Positions 28,156 through 44,152 are shown, numbered from the stretch's first letter. The stretch is 64,000 nucleotides of DNA from Saccharopolyspora gregorii (GCF_024734405.1 NZ_CP059556.1:310001-374000), one strand, 5' to 3'. Numbers and translations: made by a program. Notes: a model not told the origin generated them from the sequence alone.

Positions 28156-29646
28156 ATGCGATCAGCTCGACCGCTGCGTCGTTTCGCCGCCGCCACGACG
28201 GTGTCGCTGGCCGTCGCCGGGCTGAGCCTGCCCGCAGCGTTCGCGCAGACCACACCGGTGCCGACGCCGGTGGACCCGGACCAGCCCCCGGCTTCCGAGG
28301 GGCCGGCCCAGCCAGGCCCGATCACGGCCGAGGTGGGCACCGGGATCGGCGTGCTGCGGGTGCTGCCCGGCGCGGTGCCGGGAGAGACGATCTTCGACGA
28401 TCCCGCGTACGAGAACGCGCTGCGCAAGCAGGCGCTGCTCGAACTCGGGCTCGGGCTGGCGAAGTCGACGGCGAACTCCGAGGCGTACCTGGCCACCGAG
28501 CGCTCGACCGCCGAGGCCTCGCCGTTCGGCGCCGCGATCGGCGGGTACGCGCCGCAGGTACCGGGCGCGTCGGTCGCGCAGACCGCGGTGCCGGACCACG
28601 CCGAGCCGACGACCACCGGCGTGCAGCCGCCGCCGTCCCCGGCGGACGCGCTGGTGAAGCTGGGGCTGCTGGAGGGCAGCGCGCACGCCAGGTGGGACGA
28701 GCGGCTCGGGCCGTGCGTCTCGCCGATCTCGGAGGCGAGCAGTTCGCTGGCGAGCCTGTCGGCGGTGAACGTGCTGCCCGCGCTGCCGGACACCCCGCAG
28801 CAGGACGGCGACCAGCACGCGGCGCTCGCGGGCGCCCCGGGGTCGCCCGCCCGGCTCGGCGGTCTGCTCTCCGGTGGGGAACCGACCGAATCGGGCGCGG
28901 GCTCGCTGGTGCACGTGCCGGACGCGGTGCGCGCGCACTCCAAGATCGAACTGGTCGACGTGCCGGGCTTGGCGGGCAAGGCGGTGCGGTCCACCTCCAC
29001 GATGCGGCTGGCGAGCGTGCGGCTGCTGTCCGGCACTCCGCAGGAGCTGCGGGTCGACGTGGTGAGCGAGCCGACGCTGACCGTCACCGCCACCGGTGAT
29101 CCGGCCACGTCCACCGTGGACTACGAGGCCCCGGTGCTGCGGGTGACCCAGGGCGGGCGGGAACTCGCGGAGCTCGACGCGGCGAACCCGCAGGCGGACC
29201 TGCCGATCGGGCTGCCGGGCGTGCCGGGCGAACTGCCGGTCGTCGGTCCGGCGGTGAACGACCGCGTGCTCGACCTCGGGGTGCTGCGGCTGAGCATCGG
29301 CGAGCTCACCCAGGAGGCGAACGGCACCGAGCTGCGCGCCGGTGCGCGGATGTTCGACCTGAAGCTGCTGCCGGGCACGGCGCTCGGCATGCCGGACGCG
29401 GCGCTGGCGGAGGTCTCCTTCGGCGAGCAGACGGCCCGCGCCGGGGCACCGGCGGGCGGCGTGCACTGCGACGTGCCGTCGGCCCCCGCTCCCGAGCAGC
29501 CCGCGCCACCGGCGCAGGGCGCCGCCGCTCCGCCGCTGGCCAAGACCAGCGGTGCGTACTACACGATCCCGCTGTTCTGGACCGGGACGGGCCTGCTGCT
29601 GCTCGGTTCGGTGCTGGTGGCCGCGGTGCCGCGCCGCCAGGGGTGA
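28156..29646 (+). CDS. Secreted, C-terminally membrane-anchored protein of unknown function
   Basis: 496 residues. Signal peptide MRSARPLRRFAAATTVSLAV ends near AAFAQ. The long extracytoplasmic part is rich in Ala, Val, Gly and Pro with predicted beta-rich stretches (STMRLASVRLLSGTPQELRV; PTLTVTATGDPATSTVDYE) and few Cys. The C-terminus, LAKTSG then IPLFWTGTGLLLLGSVLVAAV and RRQG, has the order of a sortase sorting signal (motif, hydrophobic helix, basic tail), but LAKTSG is not an exact LAxTG. GGAAGG precedes the ATG. Starts 166 bases beyond the tRNA. Likely a surface protein; function unknown. Confidence 0.75.
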   Translation: MRSARPLRRFAAATTVSLAVAGLSLPAAFAQTTPVPTPVDPDQPPASEGPAQPGPITAEVGTGIGVLRVLPGAVPGETIFDDPAYENALRKQALLELGLGLAKSTANSEAYLATERSTAEASPFGAAIGGYAPQVPGASVAQTAVPDHAEPTTTGVQPPPSPADALVKLGLLEGSAHARWDERLGPCVSPISEASSSLASLSAVNVLPALPDTPQQDGDQHAALAGAPGSPARLGGLLSGGEPTESGAGSLVHVPDAVRAHSKIELVDVPGLAGKAVRSTSTMRLASVRLLSGTPQELRVDVVSEPTLTVTATGDPATSTVDYEAPVLRVTQGGRELAELDAANPQADLPIGLPGVPGELPVVGPAVNDRVLDLGVLRLSIGELTQEANGTELRAGARMFDLKLLPGTALGMPDAALAEVSFGEQTARAGAPAGGVHCDVPSAPAPEQPAPPAQGAAAPPLAKTSGAYYTIPLFWTGTGLLLLGSVLVAAVPRRQG

Positions 29647-29800
29647 CCGCCGTCGTCCCCCGGCCCCGAACCGGGGGACGGCGACGGTGAGCCGCGGCTG
29701 CTCCTGCTGAGCTCGTGCGGCTCGGCCACGTCCGGTGCGGGTGGCCTGCTCGGTGGAGCGGATCCGGGGCGCGGGCGGCGAGCAGCGCCCGCTTCGCCGG

Positions 29801-29880
29801 TCCGCGACGGGGCCGGTCCGCGACGGGGCCGGTCCGCGACGGGGCCGGTCCGCGACGGGGCCGGTCCGCGACGGGGCCGG
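29801..29880. repeat. 16-bp tandem repeat, five perfect copies
   Basis: TCCGCGACGGGGCCGG occurs five times head to tail (29801, 29817, 29833, 29849, 29865) with partial copies on both flanks (from 29797 and to 29888). The 16-base period is not a multiple of 3, so it is not coding repeat. It lies in the 339-base gap between the anchored-protein gene and ppa, which otherwise holds only the ppa terminator. Copy number is likely to vary between strains. Confidence 0.95.
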
Positions 29881-29940
29881 TCCGCGGGGGCGGCACCGCT
29901 CGGCCGGTCGTCCGGCGGCGTGGACCGCCCCCGGACGCGA

Positions 29941-29971
29941 CGAAGGCCCTCCCCATCGGGAAGGGCCTTCG
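29941..29971 (-). terminator. Terminator hairpin after ppa
   Basis: A 10-bp stem (29941-29950 with 29962-29971) extends inward through CCC/GGG with a bulge. It lies 15 bases after the ppa stop on the minus strand. Confidence 0.65.
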
Positions 29972-29985
29972 GGTTGCTCAGGGCG

Positions 29986-30477
29986 TCAGTGGTCGCCCTG
30001 CTCCTTGGCCCGCTCGTAGGACCGCTTGATCTCGGCTTCGGCCTCGGTGCGGCCGACCCAGGTGGCGCCTTCGACGCTCTTGCCGGGTTCGAGGTCCTTG
30101 TACACCTCGAAGAAGTGCTGGATCTCCAACCGGTAGAACTCCGCCAGGTGGTGGATGTCGCGCAGGTGCTCCTGGCGCGGGTCGTCGGAGGGGACGCAGA
30201 TGACCTTGTCGTCGCCGCCCTTCTCGTCGCGCATCCGGAACATGCCGATCGCGCGCGCGGTGATCAAGCACCCCGGGAAGGTGGGCTCCTGCACCAGCAC
30301 CAGCGCGTCCAGCGGGTCGCCGTCCTCACCGAGGGTGTCCTCGACGAAGCCGTAGTCGGCCGGGTACTGGGTGGCGGTGAACAACGTCCGGTCCAGCCGG
30401 ATCCGGCCGGATTTGTGGTCCACCTCGTACTTGTTCCGGTTCCCCTTGGGGATCTCGATGGTGACGTCGAAGTCCAC
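29986..30477 (-). CDS. ppa: Inorganic pyrophosphatase, family I (soluble)
   Basis: 163 residues, the usual bacterial length. [17 protein letters not shown] starts the fold; [11 protein letters not shown] and [10 protein letters not shown] hold the Mg-binding acids, and [13 protein letters not shown] and [10 protein letters not shown] are typical. The GTG at 30477 is used because GAGGA lies before it and the protein then begins [10 protein letters not shown] as in relatives; the frame upstream adds 45 non-conserved residues. Hydrolyses PPi to drive biosynthesis. Divergent from the PBP4 gene, as in mycobacteria. The 297 bases between them contain a possible TAGTGT -10 (30688-30693) for the latter. 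Confidence 0.95.
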   Translation of the reverse strand: MDFDVTIEIPKGNRNKYEVDHKSGRIRLDRTLFTATQYPADYGFVEDTLGEDGDPLDALVLVQEPTFPGCLITARAIGMFRMRDEKGGDDKVICVPSDDPRQEHLRDIHHLAEFYRLEIQHFFEVYKDLEPGKSVEGATWVGRTEAEAEIKRSYERAKEQGDH

Positions 30478-30774
30478 GCGGTTCCTCACTCGTTCTAGCC
30501 AGCTTGCTCGTCGAGACCGTGCCCGACCGTCCGGCCGCCGTTGCCAGGCCGGTCCCGCATCCCGGTCCCGTACATCGCCAGTGTCCTGACCTGCGATGAT
30601 TTCGTCAGTCACCGCACGGCGTCACCCGAGGCCGAGCCGCAGGCTCACACGTCGGAGTGGCCGCCCGTGATGCGGCACGACCACGTCTAGTGTGGACCAC
30701 GGCCGCGCGCCGAGCCCCACCGCAGTGCGGCAGCTCGCATCTGGCAGTCTTGCGCACCGTCGAGGAGGAAGCCC

Positions 30775-36018
<5,244 letters not shown>

Positions 36019-36072
36019 TCGCGGGCTCGAACCGGGCTCGGCCAGCGGTGTCGCCGCTCGTCGCGACCGGAG

Positions 36073-36078
36073 TACGGT
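36073..36078 (+). promoter_or_regulatory. -10 element for a leaderless DUF2342 mRNA
   Basis: TACGGT ends 7 bases before the GTG start at 36086. No Shine-Dalgarno is present. The -35 is weak. Confidence 0.4.
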
Positions 36079-36085
36079 CGATTCC

Positions 36086-37198
36086 GTGACTCCGCGATCC
36101 GCGACGCTGCCGCCCCGACCGCACGGCCGGGACGGCGCGCAGCGCTCGCTCGACTGGGACCTGGCGGCCGCGACCGCGGGCCGGTTGATGCGCAGCGGAC
36201 CCGACGTCCCCCGCGAGGACGCGGTGCACGCGGTCCGCTCGCTGCGCCGGGCCGGGGTGGCCGCCGAAACGCACGTGCGGGAGCTGACCGGGCTCGGCCT
36301 GGACCTGCCGGTGCTCGAAGGCGACGTGGTGGACCGGCGGGAGTGGGTGCGGGCCGCCGCGCAGGGCCTCTCCGAGCTGACGGGCATCGCGCTGCGCTCC
36401 CGCGGCACCGGTTCCGGCGACGATCCGCTCGGCGGGCTGGGTGCCCGGGGCGCGGGCGTGCAGGCCGGGCTGGTGCTGTCGTACCTGGGCACGAAGGTCC
36501 TCGGGCAGTACGACCCGTTCCTGCCCAGCGAGCGCGGCACCCGGCCCGGGCGGCTGTTGCTGGTGGCGCCGAACATCGTGGCCGCGCAGCGGGCGCTGGA
36601 CGTGCCCGCCGACGACTTCACGATGTGGGTGTGCCTGCACGAGTCGACGCACCGGCTGCAGTTCAACGCGGTGCCGTGGCTGCGGGACCACTTCGCGGAC
36701 AGCCTCGGCATGCTGCTCTCGGACCTGGATTCCTCCCCCGGCGAGCTGCTGGGCAGGCTGCCCGCGATCGTGCGCGGGGTGCGCGCCGGGCCGGACGCGC
36801 GGTCCAGCCCCGGCGTGCTCGGTGTGGTCGAGCTGCTGCAGGGGCCGCGGCAGCGCGCCGCGCTGGACCGGATCCTGGCGCTGTCCACCCTGCTGGAGGG
36901 GCACGCGGACCACGTGATGGACGCGGTCGGGCCGAGCGTGGTGCCCAGCGTGGCCACCATCCGCCGCCGGTTCACCGAGCGCCGCCAGGGCGGCGGGGTG
37001 CTGGACCGGCTGCTGCGCAGCCTGCTCGGCGTGGACGCCAAGATGCGCCAGTACGCGCAGGGCGCGGCGTTCACCCGGTACGTCGTGGACCGGGTGGGGA
37101 TGGACGGCTTCAACGCGGTGTGGACCTCCCCGGAGCACCTGCCGACCCGGGCGGAGACCACCGATCCCGCGTCCTGGCTCCGCCGCGTCCACGGCTGA
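36086..37198 (+). CDS. Zinc-dependent metalloprotease-like protein (DUF2342, Rv3626c type)
   Basis: 370 residues. [13 protein letters not shown] contains the HExxH zinc motif and [11 protein letters not shown] supplies a later conserved Glu/His segment, the pattern of the DUF2342 coenzyme-F420-neighbourhood/zincin family. No signal peptide or membrane helix is seen, so it is likely cytoplasmic. GTG start, apparently leaderless (TACGGT 7 bases upstream). It lies between dacB and tilS exactly as in mycobacteria. Protease activity is inferred from the motif only. Confidence 0.82.
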   Translation: MTPRSATLPPRPHGRDGAQRSLDWDLAAATAGRLMRSGPDVPREDAVHAVRSLRRAGVAAETHVRELTGLGLDLPVLEGDVVDRREWVRAAAQGLSELTGIALRSRGTGSGDDPLGGLGARGAGVQAGLVLSYLGTKVLGQYDPFLPSERGTRPGRLLLVAPNIVAAQRALDVPADDFTMWVCLHESTHRLQFNAVPWLRDHFADSLGMLLSDLDSSPGELLGRLPAIVRGVRAGPDARSSPGVLGVVELLQGPRQRAALDRILALSTLLEGHADHVMDAVGPSVVPSVATIRRRFTERRQGGGVLDRLLRSLLGVDAKMRQYAQGAAFTRYVVDRVGMDGFNAVWTSPEHLPTRAETTDPASWLRRVHG

Positions 37199-37348
37199 CC
37201 GCCGCACCTGAGCTGCCCCGGTTGACCGCCGGGCTTTCGGATGGCCCGGCTGAGCGCCGAACCTGGGGCCCGATACCGGGACCACCGTTCGCGGGCGGGC
37301 CGTTGACCTGGGTCGTGGCGCGCCGCGGGGGCCGCCGAGAATGGGCCG

Positions 37349-38365
37349 GTGACTCCTGGCCGATCCGAGCGCGCCGCGGGGCCCGCGCTGCTGGCCGTGC
37401 GGACCGCGGTCCGCGACCTCCTCGCCGCCCACCCCGCGCTGCGGGACGCACCGCTGGTGGTGGCGTGCTCCGGCGGTGCCGACTCGCTGGCGCTCGCCGC
37501 CGCGACCGCCCACCTCGCGCGCGGCCGCGGCCTGCGGGTGCGCGCGCGGGTCGTCGACCACGGCCTGCAGCGGGGTTCCGCCGAGGTGGCCGAGCGGGCC
37601 GCCGCGCAGCTCGACGAACTCGGCTACACCGACGTGCGGGTGCTGCCGGTGCAGGTCACCGGCCGCGGTGGGCCGGAAGCCGCCGCCCGCCGCGCCCGGT
37701 ACGCGGCGCTGGACGCGGACCGCCCGGAGGGGAGCGCGGTGCTGCTCGGGCACACCCGCGACGACCAGGCCGAAACGGTGCTGCTGGGCCTCGGCCGCGG
37801 CTCCGGCGCCCGCTCCATCGCCGGGATGCGCCCGTGGTCGCCGCCGTGGGCGCGGCCGCTGCTGGACGTGCCGCGGGAGACGACCGAGCGGGCGTGCGCC
37901 GAAGCCGGGCTGACGCCGTGGCAGGACCCGCACAACGGCGAGAGCCGGTTCACGCGTGTGCGGTTGCGCACAGCGGTCCTGCCGCTGCTGGAGGACGTCC
38001 TCAACGGCGGTGTCGCCGGTGCGCTCGCCCGCACCGCGCGCCAGCTGCGGGAGGACTCCGATGCCCTCGACGAGGTCGCCGCGGCGGTCCGTGCGCAGGT
38101 CGAACGGGGTGTGGACCTGGACGCGCGAGCCCTCGCCGAGCACCCGCCCGCGCTCCGGCGCCGGGTGCTGCGCGGCTGGTTGCTGGAACGCGGGGTCGCC
38201 GAGGTCTCGGACGCGCACCTGCGCACGGCGGACGCGCTCGCCGGCGCGTGGCGCGGTCAGGGCCCGCACGCGCTGCCGGGCGGCTTTGTGCTCCGCCGGA
38301 CGCATGGCACGCTTCAGGTGGAACGTGGTGGACGGGGAACCGCCGGTCGGGTGATCGGCGGGTGA
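37349..38365 (+). CDS. tilS: tRNA(Ile)-lysidine synthetase
   Basis: 338 residues. [16 protein letters not shown] is the PP-loop that binds ATP, and [15 protein letters not shown] and RPLLDVPRE are family signatures. The enzyme converts C34 of the CAT-anticodon tRNA-Ile to lysidine so that it reads AUA. GTG start with GAGAAT six bases upstream, so possibly leaderless. The C-terminal domain is short, as in other actinobacteria. The downstream hpt gene follows closely, and both are conserved neighbours. Confidence 0.92.
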   Translation: MTPGRSERAAGPALLAVRTAVRDLLAAHPALRDAPLVVACSGGADSLALAAATAHLARGRGLRVRARVVDHGLQRGSAEVAERAAAQLDELGYTDVRVLPVQVTGRGGPEAAARRARYAALDADRPEGSAVLLGHTRDDQAETVLLGLGRGSGARSIAGMRPWSPPWARPLLDVPRETTERACAEAGLTPWQDPHNGESRFTRVRLRTAVLPLLEDVLNGGVAGALARTARQLREDSDALDEVAAAVRAQVERGVDLDARALAEHPPALRRRVLRGWLLERGVAEVSDAHLRTADALAGAWRGQGPHALPGGFVLRRTHGTLQVERGGRGTAGRVIGG

Positions 38366-38400
38366 ACGTCCGTCCAACAGCGAGAGGGGAAGCCGGTCCG

Positions 38401-38958
38401 GTGTACGACGGCGACATCGCTTCAGTGCTCATCACCGAGCAGCAGATCCGCGACAAGACGGCCGAACTGGCCGAGCAGGTCGCCGAGGACTACCAGGACG
38501 CCCAAGGGGGCGACCTGCTGCTGGTGGGCGTGCTCAAGGGCGCGGTCATGTTCATGACCGACCTGGCCAGGGCGCTGCCGCGGCCCGCGCAGCTGGAGTT
38601 CATGGCGGTGAGCTCCTACGGCTCGTCCACCTCGTCCTCCGGCGTGGTGCGGATCTTGAAGGACCTGGACCGGGACATCGCGGGCAGGCACGTGCTGATC
38701 GTCGAGGACATCATCGACTCCGGTCTCACGCTGTCCTGGCTGCTGAAGAACCTGACCGCGCGCAACCCCGCCTCGCTGGAGGTGTGCACGCTGCTGCGCA
38801 AGCCGGACGCGGTCCAGGTGGACGTGCCGGTCCGCTACGTCGGGTTCGACATCCCGAACGAGTTCGTCGTCGGCTACGGGTTGGACTACGCGGAGCGGTA
38901 CCGGGACCTGCCGCACATCGGCACTCTGGACCCGAAGGTCTACACCTCCGGGCGGTAG
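38401..38958 (+). CDS. hpt: Hypoxanthine phosphoribosyltransferase
   Basis: 185 residues. The PRPP-binding loop [14 protein letters not shown] and the early [17 protein letters not shown] are diagnostic, and [23 protein letters not shown] is the conserved C-terminal motif. It salvages hypoxanthine and guanine. The GTG at 38401 has GAGAGGGGA about 10 bases upstream; a GTG at 38362, in a GTGA overlap with tilS, would add 13 residues and is the alternative. It precedes ftsH as in many Gram-positives. Confidence 0.93.
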   Translation: MYDGDIASVLITEQQIRDKTAELAEQVAEDYQDAQGGDLLLVGVLKGAVMFMTDLARALPRPAQLEFMAVSSYGSSTSSSGVVRILKDLDRDIAGRHVLIVEDIIDSGLTLSWLLKNLTARNPASLEVCTLLRKPDAVQVDVPVRYVGFDIPNEFVVGYGLDYAERYRDLPHIGTLDPKVYTSGR

Positions 38959-39177
38959 GCCCTCTTGCCGCTGGCCGGACCGGGTGCGAGAAAGGTCCGG
39001 TTCCGATCCGGGGTAGGGTTGCCGACCTGCACAACGCTCGGCGTGGTGGCGCGCTCGCCGCGGCCGGTACGCTGGTCCGAGGGGGTTGACGGCGGCGACG
39101 GTTCGTGCGCCGTTCACCGGTGCCGTTGCCCGAAGTGAAGTCAGGGAGGGTCGAGGCCGACCGCCGGCCGCAAGTGA

Positions 39178-41676
39178 ATGGACCTCAAGCGCCTGCTCCG
39201 TAACCCGCTGCTCTGGATCCTGGCGGTGTTAGCGCTGATCATGAGCCTCAGCGTGCTCTTCGACGAGACGAAGGCCTATCAGCAGGTCTCGACCTCCGAC
39301 GCTCTCCGGCAGATTTCCGAGGGCAAGGTGGCCGAGGCGACCATCCAGGACAAGGAACAGCGGGTGCTGCTGACCCTCAAGCAGGGCCAGAGCTTCGCCA
39401 ACAGCGACCAGCTGATGGCGCAGTACCCCGCCGGTGCCACCGATGCGGTGGTCGACGACATCCGGCAGTCGAACGTCGACAAGTGGAACACCGAGGTCAC
39501 CCAGGACTCGTTCTGGACGCAGATGCTGATCTACCTGCTCCCGATCGGCCTGCTGGTGCTGCTGCTCATGTGGATGATGAACAACGTCCAGGGCGGCGGG
39601 AACCGGGTGATGAACTTCGGCAAGTCCAAGGCCAAGCAGCTCACCAAGGACATGCCGAAGACGCTGTTCAACGACGTCGCCGGTGCGGACGAGGCCGTCG
39701 AGGAGCTGCACGAGATCAAGGACTTCCTGCAGAACCCCGGCCGCTACCAGGCGCTGGGCGCGAAGATCCCGAAGGGCGTGCTGCTGTACGGCCCGCCCGG
39801 CACCGGCAAGACGCTGCTGGCGCGGGCGGTCGCCGGTGAGGCCGGGGTGCCGTTCTACTCGATCTCCGGTTCGGACTTCGTGGAGATGTTCGTCGGCGTC
39901 GGCGCCTCCCGTGTCCGCGACCTGTTCGAGCAGGCCAAGCAGAACGCGCCGTGCATCATCTTCGTCGACGAGATCGACGCGGTCGGCCGCCAGCGCGGCG
40001 CGGGTCTCGGCGGTGGGCACGACGAGCGCGAGCAGACGCTGAACCAGCTGCTGGTGGAGATGGACGGGTTCGACTCGCGCGGCGGGATCATCCTGATCGC
40101 GGCGACGAACCGGCCGGACATCCTGGACCCGGCGCTGCTGCGCCCGGGCCGCTTCGACCGGCAGATCCCCGTCTCGGCGCCGGACCTGCGCGGCCGCAAG
40201 GCCATCCTGGGCGTGCACTCGAAGGGCAAGCCGCTGGCGCAGGACGCCGACATGGAGGGCCTGGCCAAGCGCACCGTCGGGTTCTCGGGTGCGGACCTGG
40301 AGAACGTGGTCAACGAGGCCGCGCTGCTCACGGCCCGGGAGAACGGCCAGCTGATCACCGGTGCGGCTCTGGAGGAGTCGGTCGACCGGGTGATCGGCGG
40401 CCCGCGCCGCAAGAGCAAGATCATCTCGGAGCGGGACAAGAAGATCACGGCGTACCACGAGGGCGGGCACGCGCTGGCCGCCTGGGCGATGCCGGACGTG
40501 GACCCGGTCTACAAGCTCACGATCCTGCCGCGCGGCCGCACCGGTGGGCACGCGCTCGTCGTCCCCGAGGACGACAAGGACATGATGACCCGCTCGGAGA
40601 TGATCGGGCGCCTGGTGTTCGCGCTCGGCGGCCGGTCGGCGGAGGAGCTCGTGTTCCACGAGCCCACCACCGGTGCCTCCAGCGACATCGAGCAGGCGAC
40701 CAAGATCGCCCGCGCGATGGTCACCGAGTACGGCATGACCGCGCGCCTCGGCGCCGTCAAGTACGGCAAGGAGGAGGGCGACCCGTTCCTGGGCCGCTCC
40801 GCCGGGCAGCAGCCGAACTACTCGCTGGAGGTCGCGCACGAGATCGACGAGGAGGTGCGCAAGCTCATCGAAGCCGCGCACACCGAGGCGTGGGAGGTGC
40901 TCAACACCTACCGCGACGTCCTCGACGAGCTCGTGCTGGAGGTCCTGGAGAAGGAGACGCTGGTCCGCAAGGACCTGGAGCGGATCTTCGCCAAGGTCGA
41001 GAAGCGGCCCCGGATCACGGCGTTCAACGACTTCGGCGGGCGCACCCCGTCGGAGAAGCCGCCGATCAAGACCCCCGGCGAGCTGGCGATCGAACGCGGT
41101 GAGCCGTGGCCCCCGCCGGTCGAGACGCCGCGGTTCAGCGACCCGGTGCCCGGGCTGAACGGTGCGGTCCCCGCCGGTGCCGTTCCGGCCGGTCAGCACA
41201 ACCAGGACCAGCCGCACGGCCAGGGGACGGTGCAGTTCCCGCACCCGCAGGGCCAGCAGCAGCCTCCGCAGGGCCAGCAACCGCAGGGCCAGCAGCCGTA
41301 CGGCCAGCAGCCCCCGCAGGGCCAGCAGCCCTACGGCCAGCCCCCGCAGGGGCAGCCGGGCCAGTACGCCCAGCCGCAGGCGGTGCCGCCGAACTACGGC
41401 GCCCCGCCCGGCTGGACGCCGGCGACGGCCCCGGGCGGGACCGGTCAGCAGCCGTACCAGCAGTGGGTCCCGTCCTGGGAGCGGCCGCAGCAGCAGCCCG
41501 CGGAGCAGAACCCCGCGGCCGGTGCGCAGCAGGCCCCGCAGACGGGTGCGGCCCAGCAGCAGGACGCGGCGAACGCCGGGTCCGCAGAGCAGCAGTCCCC
41601 GCAGCGGCCCCCGGAGTCCCAGCAGTCCCCGGACCCGGAGCAGCGGGGAGAGGACAAGGGCGAGAGCGGTCGCTGA
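39178..41676 (+). CDS. ftsH: ATP-dependent membrane zinc metalloprotease FtsH
   Basis: 832 residues. Membrane helices at about 9-28 and 114-136 flank the periplasm-side loop; AAA+ domain with Walker A GPPGTGKT (205-212), Walker [10 protein letters not shown] and the second region of homology [18 protein letters not shown]; protease zinc site HEGGH (near 427-431). After the conserved core, residues 655-832 are Gln/Pro/Gly-rich repeats (GQQPYGQ units), longer than in most FtsH proteins. It degrades misfolded and regulatory membrane proteins. No strong Shine-Dalgarno precedes the ATG, but the N-terminus aligns with the family. Confidence 0.95.
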   Translation: MDLKRLLRNPLLWILAVLALIMSLSVLFDETKAYQQVSTSDALRQISEGKVAEATIQDKEQRVLLTLKQGQSFANSDQLMAQYPAGATDAVVDDIRQSNVDKWNTEVTQDSFWTQMLIYLLPIGLLVLLLMWMMNNVQGGGNRVMNFGKSKAKQLTKDMPKTLFNDVAGADEAVEELHEIKDFLQNPGRYQALGAKIPKGVLLYGPPGTGKTLLARAVAGEAGVPFYSISGSDFVEMFVGVGASRVRDLFEQAKQNAPCIIFVDEIDAVGRQRGAGLGGGHDEREQTLNQLLVEMDGFDSRGGIILIAATNRPDILDPALLRPGRFDRQIPVSAPDLRGRKAILGVHSKGKPLAQDADMEGLAKRTVGFSGADLENVVNEAALLTARENGQLITGAALEESVDRVIGGPRRKSKIISERDKKITAYHEGGHALAAWAMPDVDPVYKLTILPRGRTGGHALVVPEDDKDMMTRSEMIGRLVFALGGRSAEELVFHEPTTGASSDIEQATKIARAMVTEYGMTARLGAVKYGKEEGDPFLGRSAGQQPNYSLEVAHEIDEEVRKLIEAAHTEAWEVLNTYRDVLDELVLEVLEKETLVRKDLERIFAKVEKRPRITAFNDFGGRTPSEKPPIKTPGELAIERGEPWPPPVETPRFSDPVPGLNGAVPAGAVPAGQHNQDQPHGQGTVQFPHPQGQQQPPQGQQPQGQQPYGQQPPQGQQPYGQPPQGQPGQYAQPQAVPPNYGAPPGWTPATAPGGTGQQPYQQWVPSWERPQQQPAEQNPAAGAQQAPQTGAAQQQDAANAGSAEQQSPQRPPESQQSPDPEQRGEDKGESGR

Positions 41677-41696
41677 GCGCCCGAGCGACAAGACCG

Positions 41697-41735
41697 GAAG
41701 AGGGGCACCGTCGCACGTCGGCGGTGCCCCTCTTC
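41697..41735 (+). terminator. Strong hairpin between ftsH and folE
   Basis: A perfect 14-bp stem (41697-41710 with 41722-41735) and 11-base loop lie 20 bases after ftsH and 29 bases before folE. No U tract. It may separate the two units or act as a partial terminator, since no separate folE promoter is obvious. Confidence 0.75.
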
Positions 41736-41764
41736 GGTGCGGTGAGCCGGTGGAGGAACGACAC

Positions 41765-42394
41765 GTGACCAGCAGTCTCGGTGAGCAGCCCGGGCAGGAC
41801 GACGTCCCGGGCGGTTTCGAGCGGCCCGCATTCGACCAGGAGCGCGCCGCGGCGGCGATCCGGGAGCTGCTGCTCGCGGCCGGGGAGGACCCGGACCGCG
41901 AGGGCCTGCGGGACACGCCCGCGCGGGTGGCCCGCGCCTACGAGGAGTTGTTCGCCGGGCTCTACACCGACCCGGACACGGTGCTGGACCGCACCTTCGA
42001 CGAAGCGCACGAGGAGCTCGTGCTGGTCCGCGACATCCCGATGTACTCGCAGTGCGAGCACCACCTGCTGCCGTTCCACGGGGTCGCGCACATCGGGTAC
42101 ATCCCGAACGAGAAGGGCCGGGTCACCGGCCTGTCGAAGCTGGCGCGGCTGGTCGACCTGTACGCGAAGCGCCCGCAGGTGCAGGAGCGGTTGACCTCGC
42201 AGGTCGCCGACGCGCTGGTGCGCAAGCTCGAACCGCGCGGCGTGATCGTCGTCGTGGACGCCGAGCACTTGTGCATGGGCATGCGCGGGGTGCGCAAAGC
42301 CGGGTCCACCACGACGACGTCCGCGGTGCGCGGCATCTTCCGCAGTTCCGCCTCCTCCCGGTCCGAGGCGCTGTCGCTGATCAGAGGTTCCTGA
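41765..42394 (+). CDS. folE: GTP cyclohydrolase I
   Basis: 209 residues. [13 protein letters not shown] and [11 protein letters not shown] carry the zinc ligands (two Cys and His) of the T-fold enzyme, and [17 protein letters not shown] is conserved. It makes dihydroneopterin triphosphate, the first step of folate synthesis. The GTG at 41765 has GGAGGA a few bases upstream. First gene of folE-folP-folB-folK, all overlapping by 1-8 bases. Confidence 0.95.
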   Translation: MTSSLGEQPGQDDVPGGFERPAFDQERAAAAIRELLLAAGEDPDREGLRDTPARVARAYEELFAGLYTDPDTVLDRTFDEAHEELVLVRDIPMYSQCEHHLLPFHGVAHIGYIPNEKGRVTGLSKLARLVDLYAKRPQVQERLTSQVADALVRKLEPRGVIVVVDAEHLCMGMRGVRKAGSTTTTSAVRGIFRSSASSRSEALSLIRGS

Positions 42395-43239
42395 TGGGTG
42401 CGCTCCTGCCGAGGCCACCGCGCTGCGCCGTGATGGGCGTGCTGAACGTGACGCCCGATTCGTTCTCCGACGGGGGCCGCTACCTCGACGTGAAGGCCGC
42501 GGTGGAGCACGGCGTGGAAATGTTCGAGCTGGGCGCGGACATCGTCGACGTGGGCGGTGAGTCGACGCGTCCGGGCGCGGACCGGGTCGCCGCGGCCACC
42601 GAGATCGAGCGGGTGCTGCCGGTGGTGGCGGAGCTCGTCGCCGCCGGGGTGCCGGTGAGCGTGGACACCACCCGCGCCGAGGTCGCGGCCGCCACCGCCG
42701 CCGCGGGCGCCGCGGTGATCAACGACGTCTCGGGCGGGCTGGCCGATCCGGACATGGCGCGGGTCGCCGCGGACACCGGGCTGCCGTGGGTGCTGATGCA
42801 CTGGCGCGGGCACAGCAAGGACATGGGTTCGCTGGCCTCCTACGGCGACGTGGTCGCCGACGTGCGCGCCGAGCTGCTCGCGCAGGTCGACGCGGCGCTG
42901 CGGGCGGGAGTGCGGGAGGACGCGATCGTGCTCGACCCGGGCCTGGGCTTCGCGAAGACCGGGGAGCACGACTGGGCGCTGCTGCACCGGCTGGGCGAGT
43001 TCGTGGCCCTGGGGTTCCCGGTGCTGGTGGGCGCGTCCCGCAAGCGCTTCCTCGGCGGGCTGCTGGCCGGCGCGGACGGCGAGCCGCGCCCGGCGGCGGG
43101 CCGGGAGACGGCGACGGCGGCGGTGTCGGCGCTGGCCGCGGACCGCGGCGCGTGGGCGGTGCGGGTGCACGACGTGCGGAGTTCGCTGGACGCGGTCGCG
43201 GTGGCCGCGGCCTGGAACGCGGGAGGGACCGTTGGCTGA
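42394..43239 (+). CDS. folP: Dihydropteroate synthase
   Basis: 281 residues, TIM barrel. [14 protein letters not shown] and [11 protein letters not shown] are the pterin and pyrophosphate binding signatures; [17 protein letters not shown] and [10 protein letters not shown] follow in the expected order. Target of sulfonamides. The ATG shares a base with the folE stop (TGATG). Confidence 0.95.
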   Translation: MGALLPRPPRCAVMGVLNVTPDSFSDGGRYLDVKAAVEHGVEMFELGADIVDVGGESTRPGADRVAAATEIERVLPVVAELVAAGVPVSVDTTRAEVAAATAAAGAAVINDVSGGLADPDMARVAADTGLPWVLMHWRGHSKDMGSLASYGDVVADVRAELLAQVDAALRAGVREDAIVLDPGLGFAKTGEHDWALLHRLGEFVALGFPVLVGASRKRFLGGLLAGADGEPRPAAGRETATAAVSALAADRGAWAVRVHDVRSSLDAVAVAAAWNAGGTVG

Positions 43240-43615
43240 TCGGATCGCGCTGACCGGGTTGCGGGTGCGCGGCAACCACGGCGTGTTCGAGCACGAGAAG
43301 CGGGACGGCCAGGAGTTCCTGGTCGACCTCACCGTGTGGGCGGACCTGGCGGGCGCCGCCGCCGACGACGACCTGGCGCAGACGCTGAACTACGGCGAGC
43401 TGGCGCAGCGCGCCGCCGACGTCGTCGCGGGTCCGTCGCGGGACCTGATCGAGACGGTGGCCGCGGAGATCGCCGACGGCATCATGGCCGACCACCGGGC
43501 GCACGCGGCCGAGGTGACGATCCACAAGCCGTCCGCGCCGATCCCGCTGACCTTCGCCGACGTGGCGGTCACGATCCGCCGGTCGCGGCGCGCGGCCCGC
43601 GGCGGCGCGGCGTGA
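43232..43615 (+). CDS. folB: Dihydroneopterin aldolase
   Basis: 127 residues. [20 protein letters not shown] and [12 protein letters not shown], then [10 protein letters not shown] and [11 protein letters not shown], are the DHNA motifs; the Glu of FEHEKRDGQ and the late Lys are catalytic in the family. The start is a rare TTG at 43232, backed by GGGAGGG 4 bases upstream and an 8-base overlap with folP. Converts dihydroneopterin to 6-hydroxymethyl-dihydropterin. Confidence 0.93.
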   Translation: MADRIALTGLRVRGNHGVFEHEKRDGQEFLVDLTVWADLAGAAADDDLAQTLNYGELAQRAADVVAGPSRDLIETVAAEIADGIMADHRAHAAEVTIHKPSAPIPLTFADVAVTIRRSRRAARGGAA

Positions 43616-44109
43616 GCCGGGCGGTGCTGTCCCTCGGGTCGAACCTGGGGGACCGGCTGGCGCACCTGCGGTCCGCGGTCGCCGGGTTCGGGGACGCGGT
43701 CGAGGCCGTGTCGCCGGTGTACGAGACGGCGCCGTGGGGCGTGGTGGACCAGCCGGACTTCCTCAACGCGGTGCTCGTGGTGCGGGCCGACGGCGTCGAC
43801 GAGTGGGGTTGGTTGCGGCGCGGCCAGGAGCTGGAGCGCGCGGCCGAGCGGGTGCGCGAGCAGCGCTGGGGCCCGCGCACCCTGGACGTGGACGTGGTCG
43901 TGGTGGACGGCGTGCGCAGCGACGACCCCGAGCTGCTGCTGCCCCACCCGGGGACCCCGGAACGGGCGACGGTGCTCGTCCCGTGGGCCGTGCTGGAACC
44001 GGACGCGGTGCTGCCCGGGCACGGCCCGATCGCCGAGCTCATCGCGGCGTTGCCCGCCGCGGACGTCGCGGCCGTGACCCGCCGCGACGACCTCCTGCTC
44101 CGCCCCTGA
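43612..44109 (+). CDS. folK: HPPK, hydroxymethyl-dihydropterin pyrophosphokinase
   Basis: 165 residues. [35 protein letters not shown] and [13 protein letters not shown] give the pterin- and Mg-binding residues (the DVDV acids). GTG start in a GTGA overlap with folB. Final pterin activation before folP. Followed by a terminator shared with the convergent MerR gene. Confidence 0.95.
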   Translation: MSRAVLSLGSNLGDRLAHLRSAVAGFGDAVEAVSPVYETAPWGVVDQPDFLNAVLVVRADGVDEWGWLRRGQELERAAERVREQRWGPRTLDVDVVVVDGVRSDDPELLLPHPGTPERATVLVPWAVLEPDAVLPGHGPIAELIAALPAADVAAVTRRDDLLLRP

Positions 44110-44116
44110 TCCGCAG

Positions 44117-44148
44117 GTGGACGGCCCGCCGGCCGCGGGACCGTCCAC
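44117..44148. terminator. Bidirectional terminator between folK and the MerR gene
   Basis: GTGGACGG/CCGTCCAC (44117-44124 with 44141-44148) extends through CCCGC/GCGGG with one bulged A, about 13 bp in all, between convergent genes. Confidence 0.75.
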
Positions 44149-44152
44149 GGGG

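Noticed and set aside
29801-29880. Tandem repeats considered as a CRISPR array
   Set aside because: Units are only 16 bp and directly contiguous, with no spacers and no cas genes.
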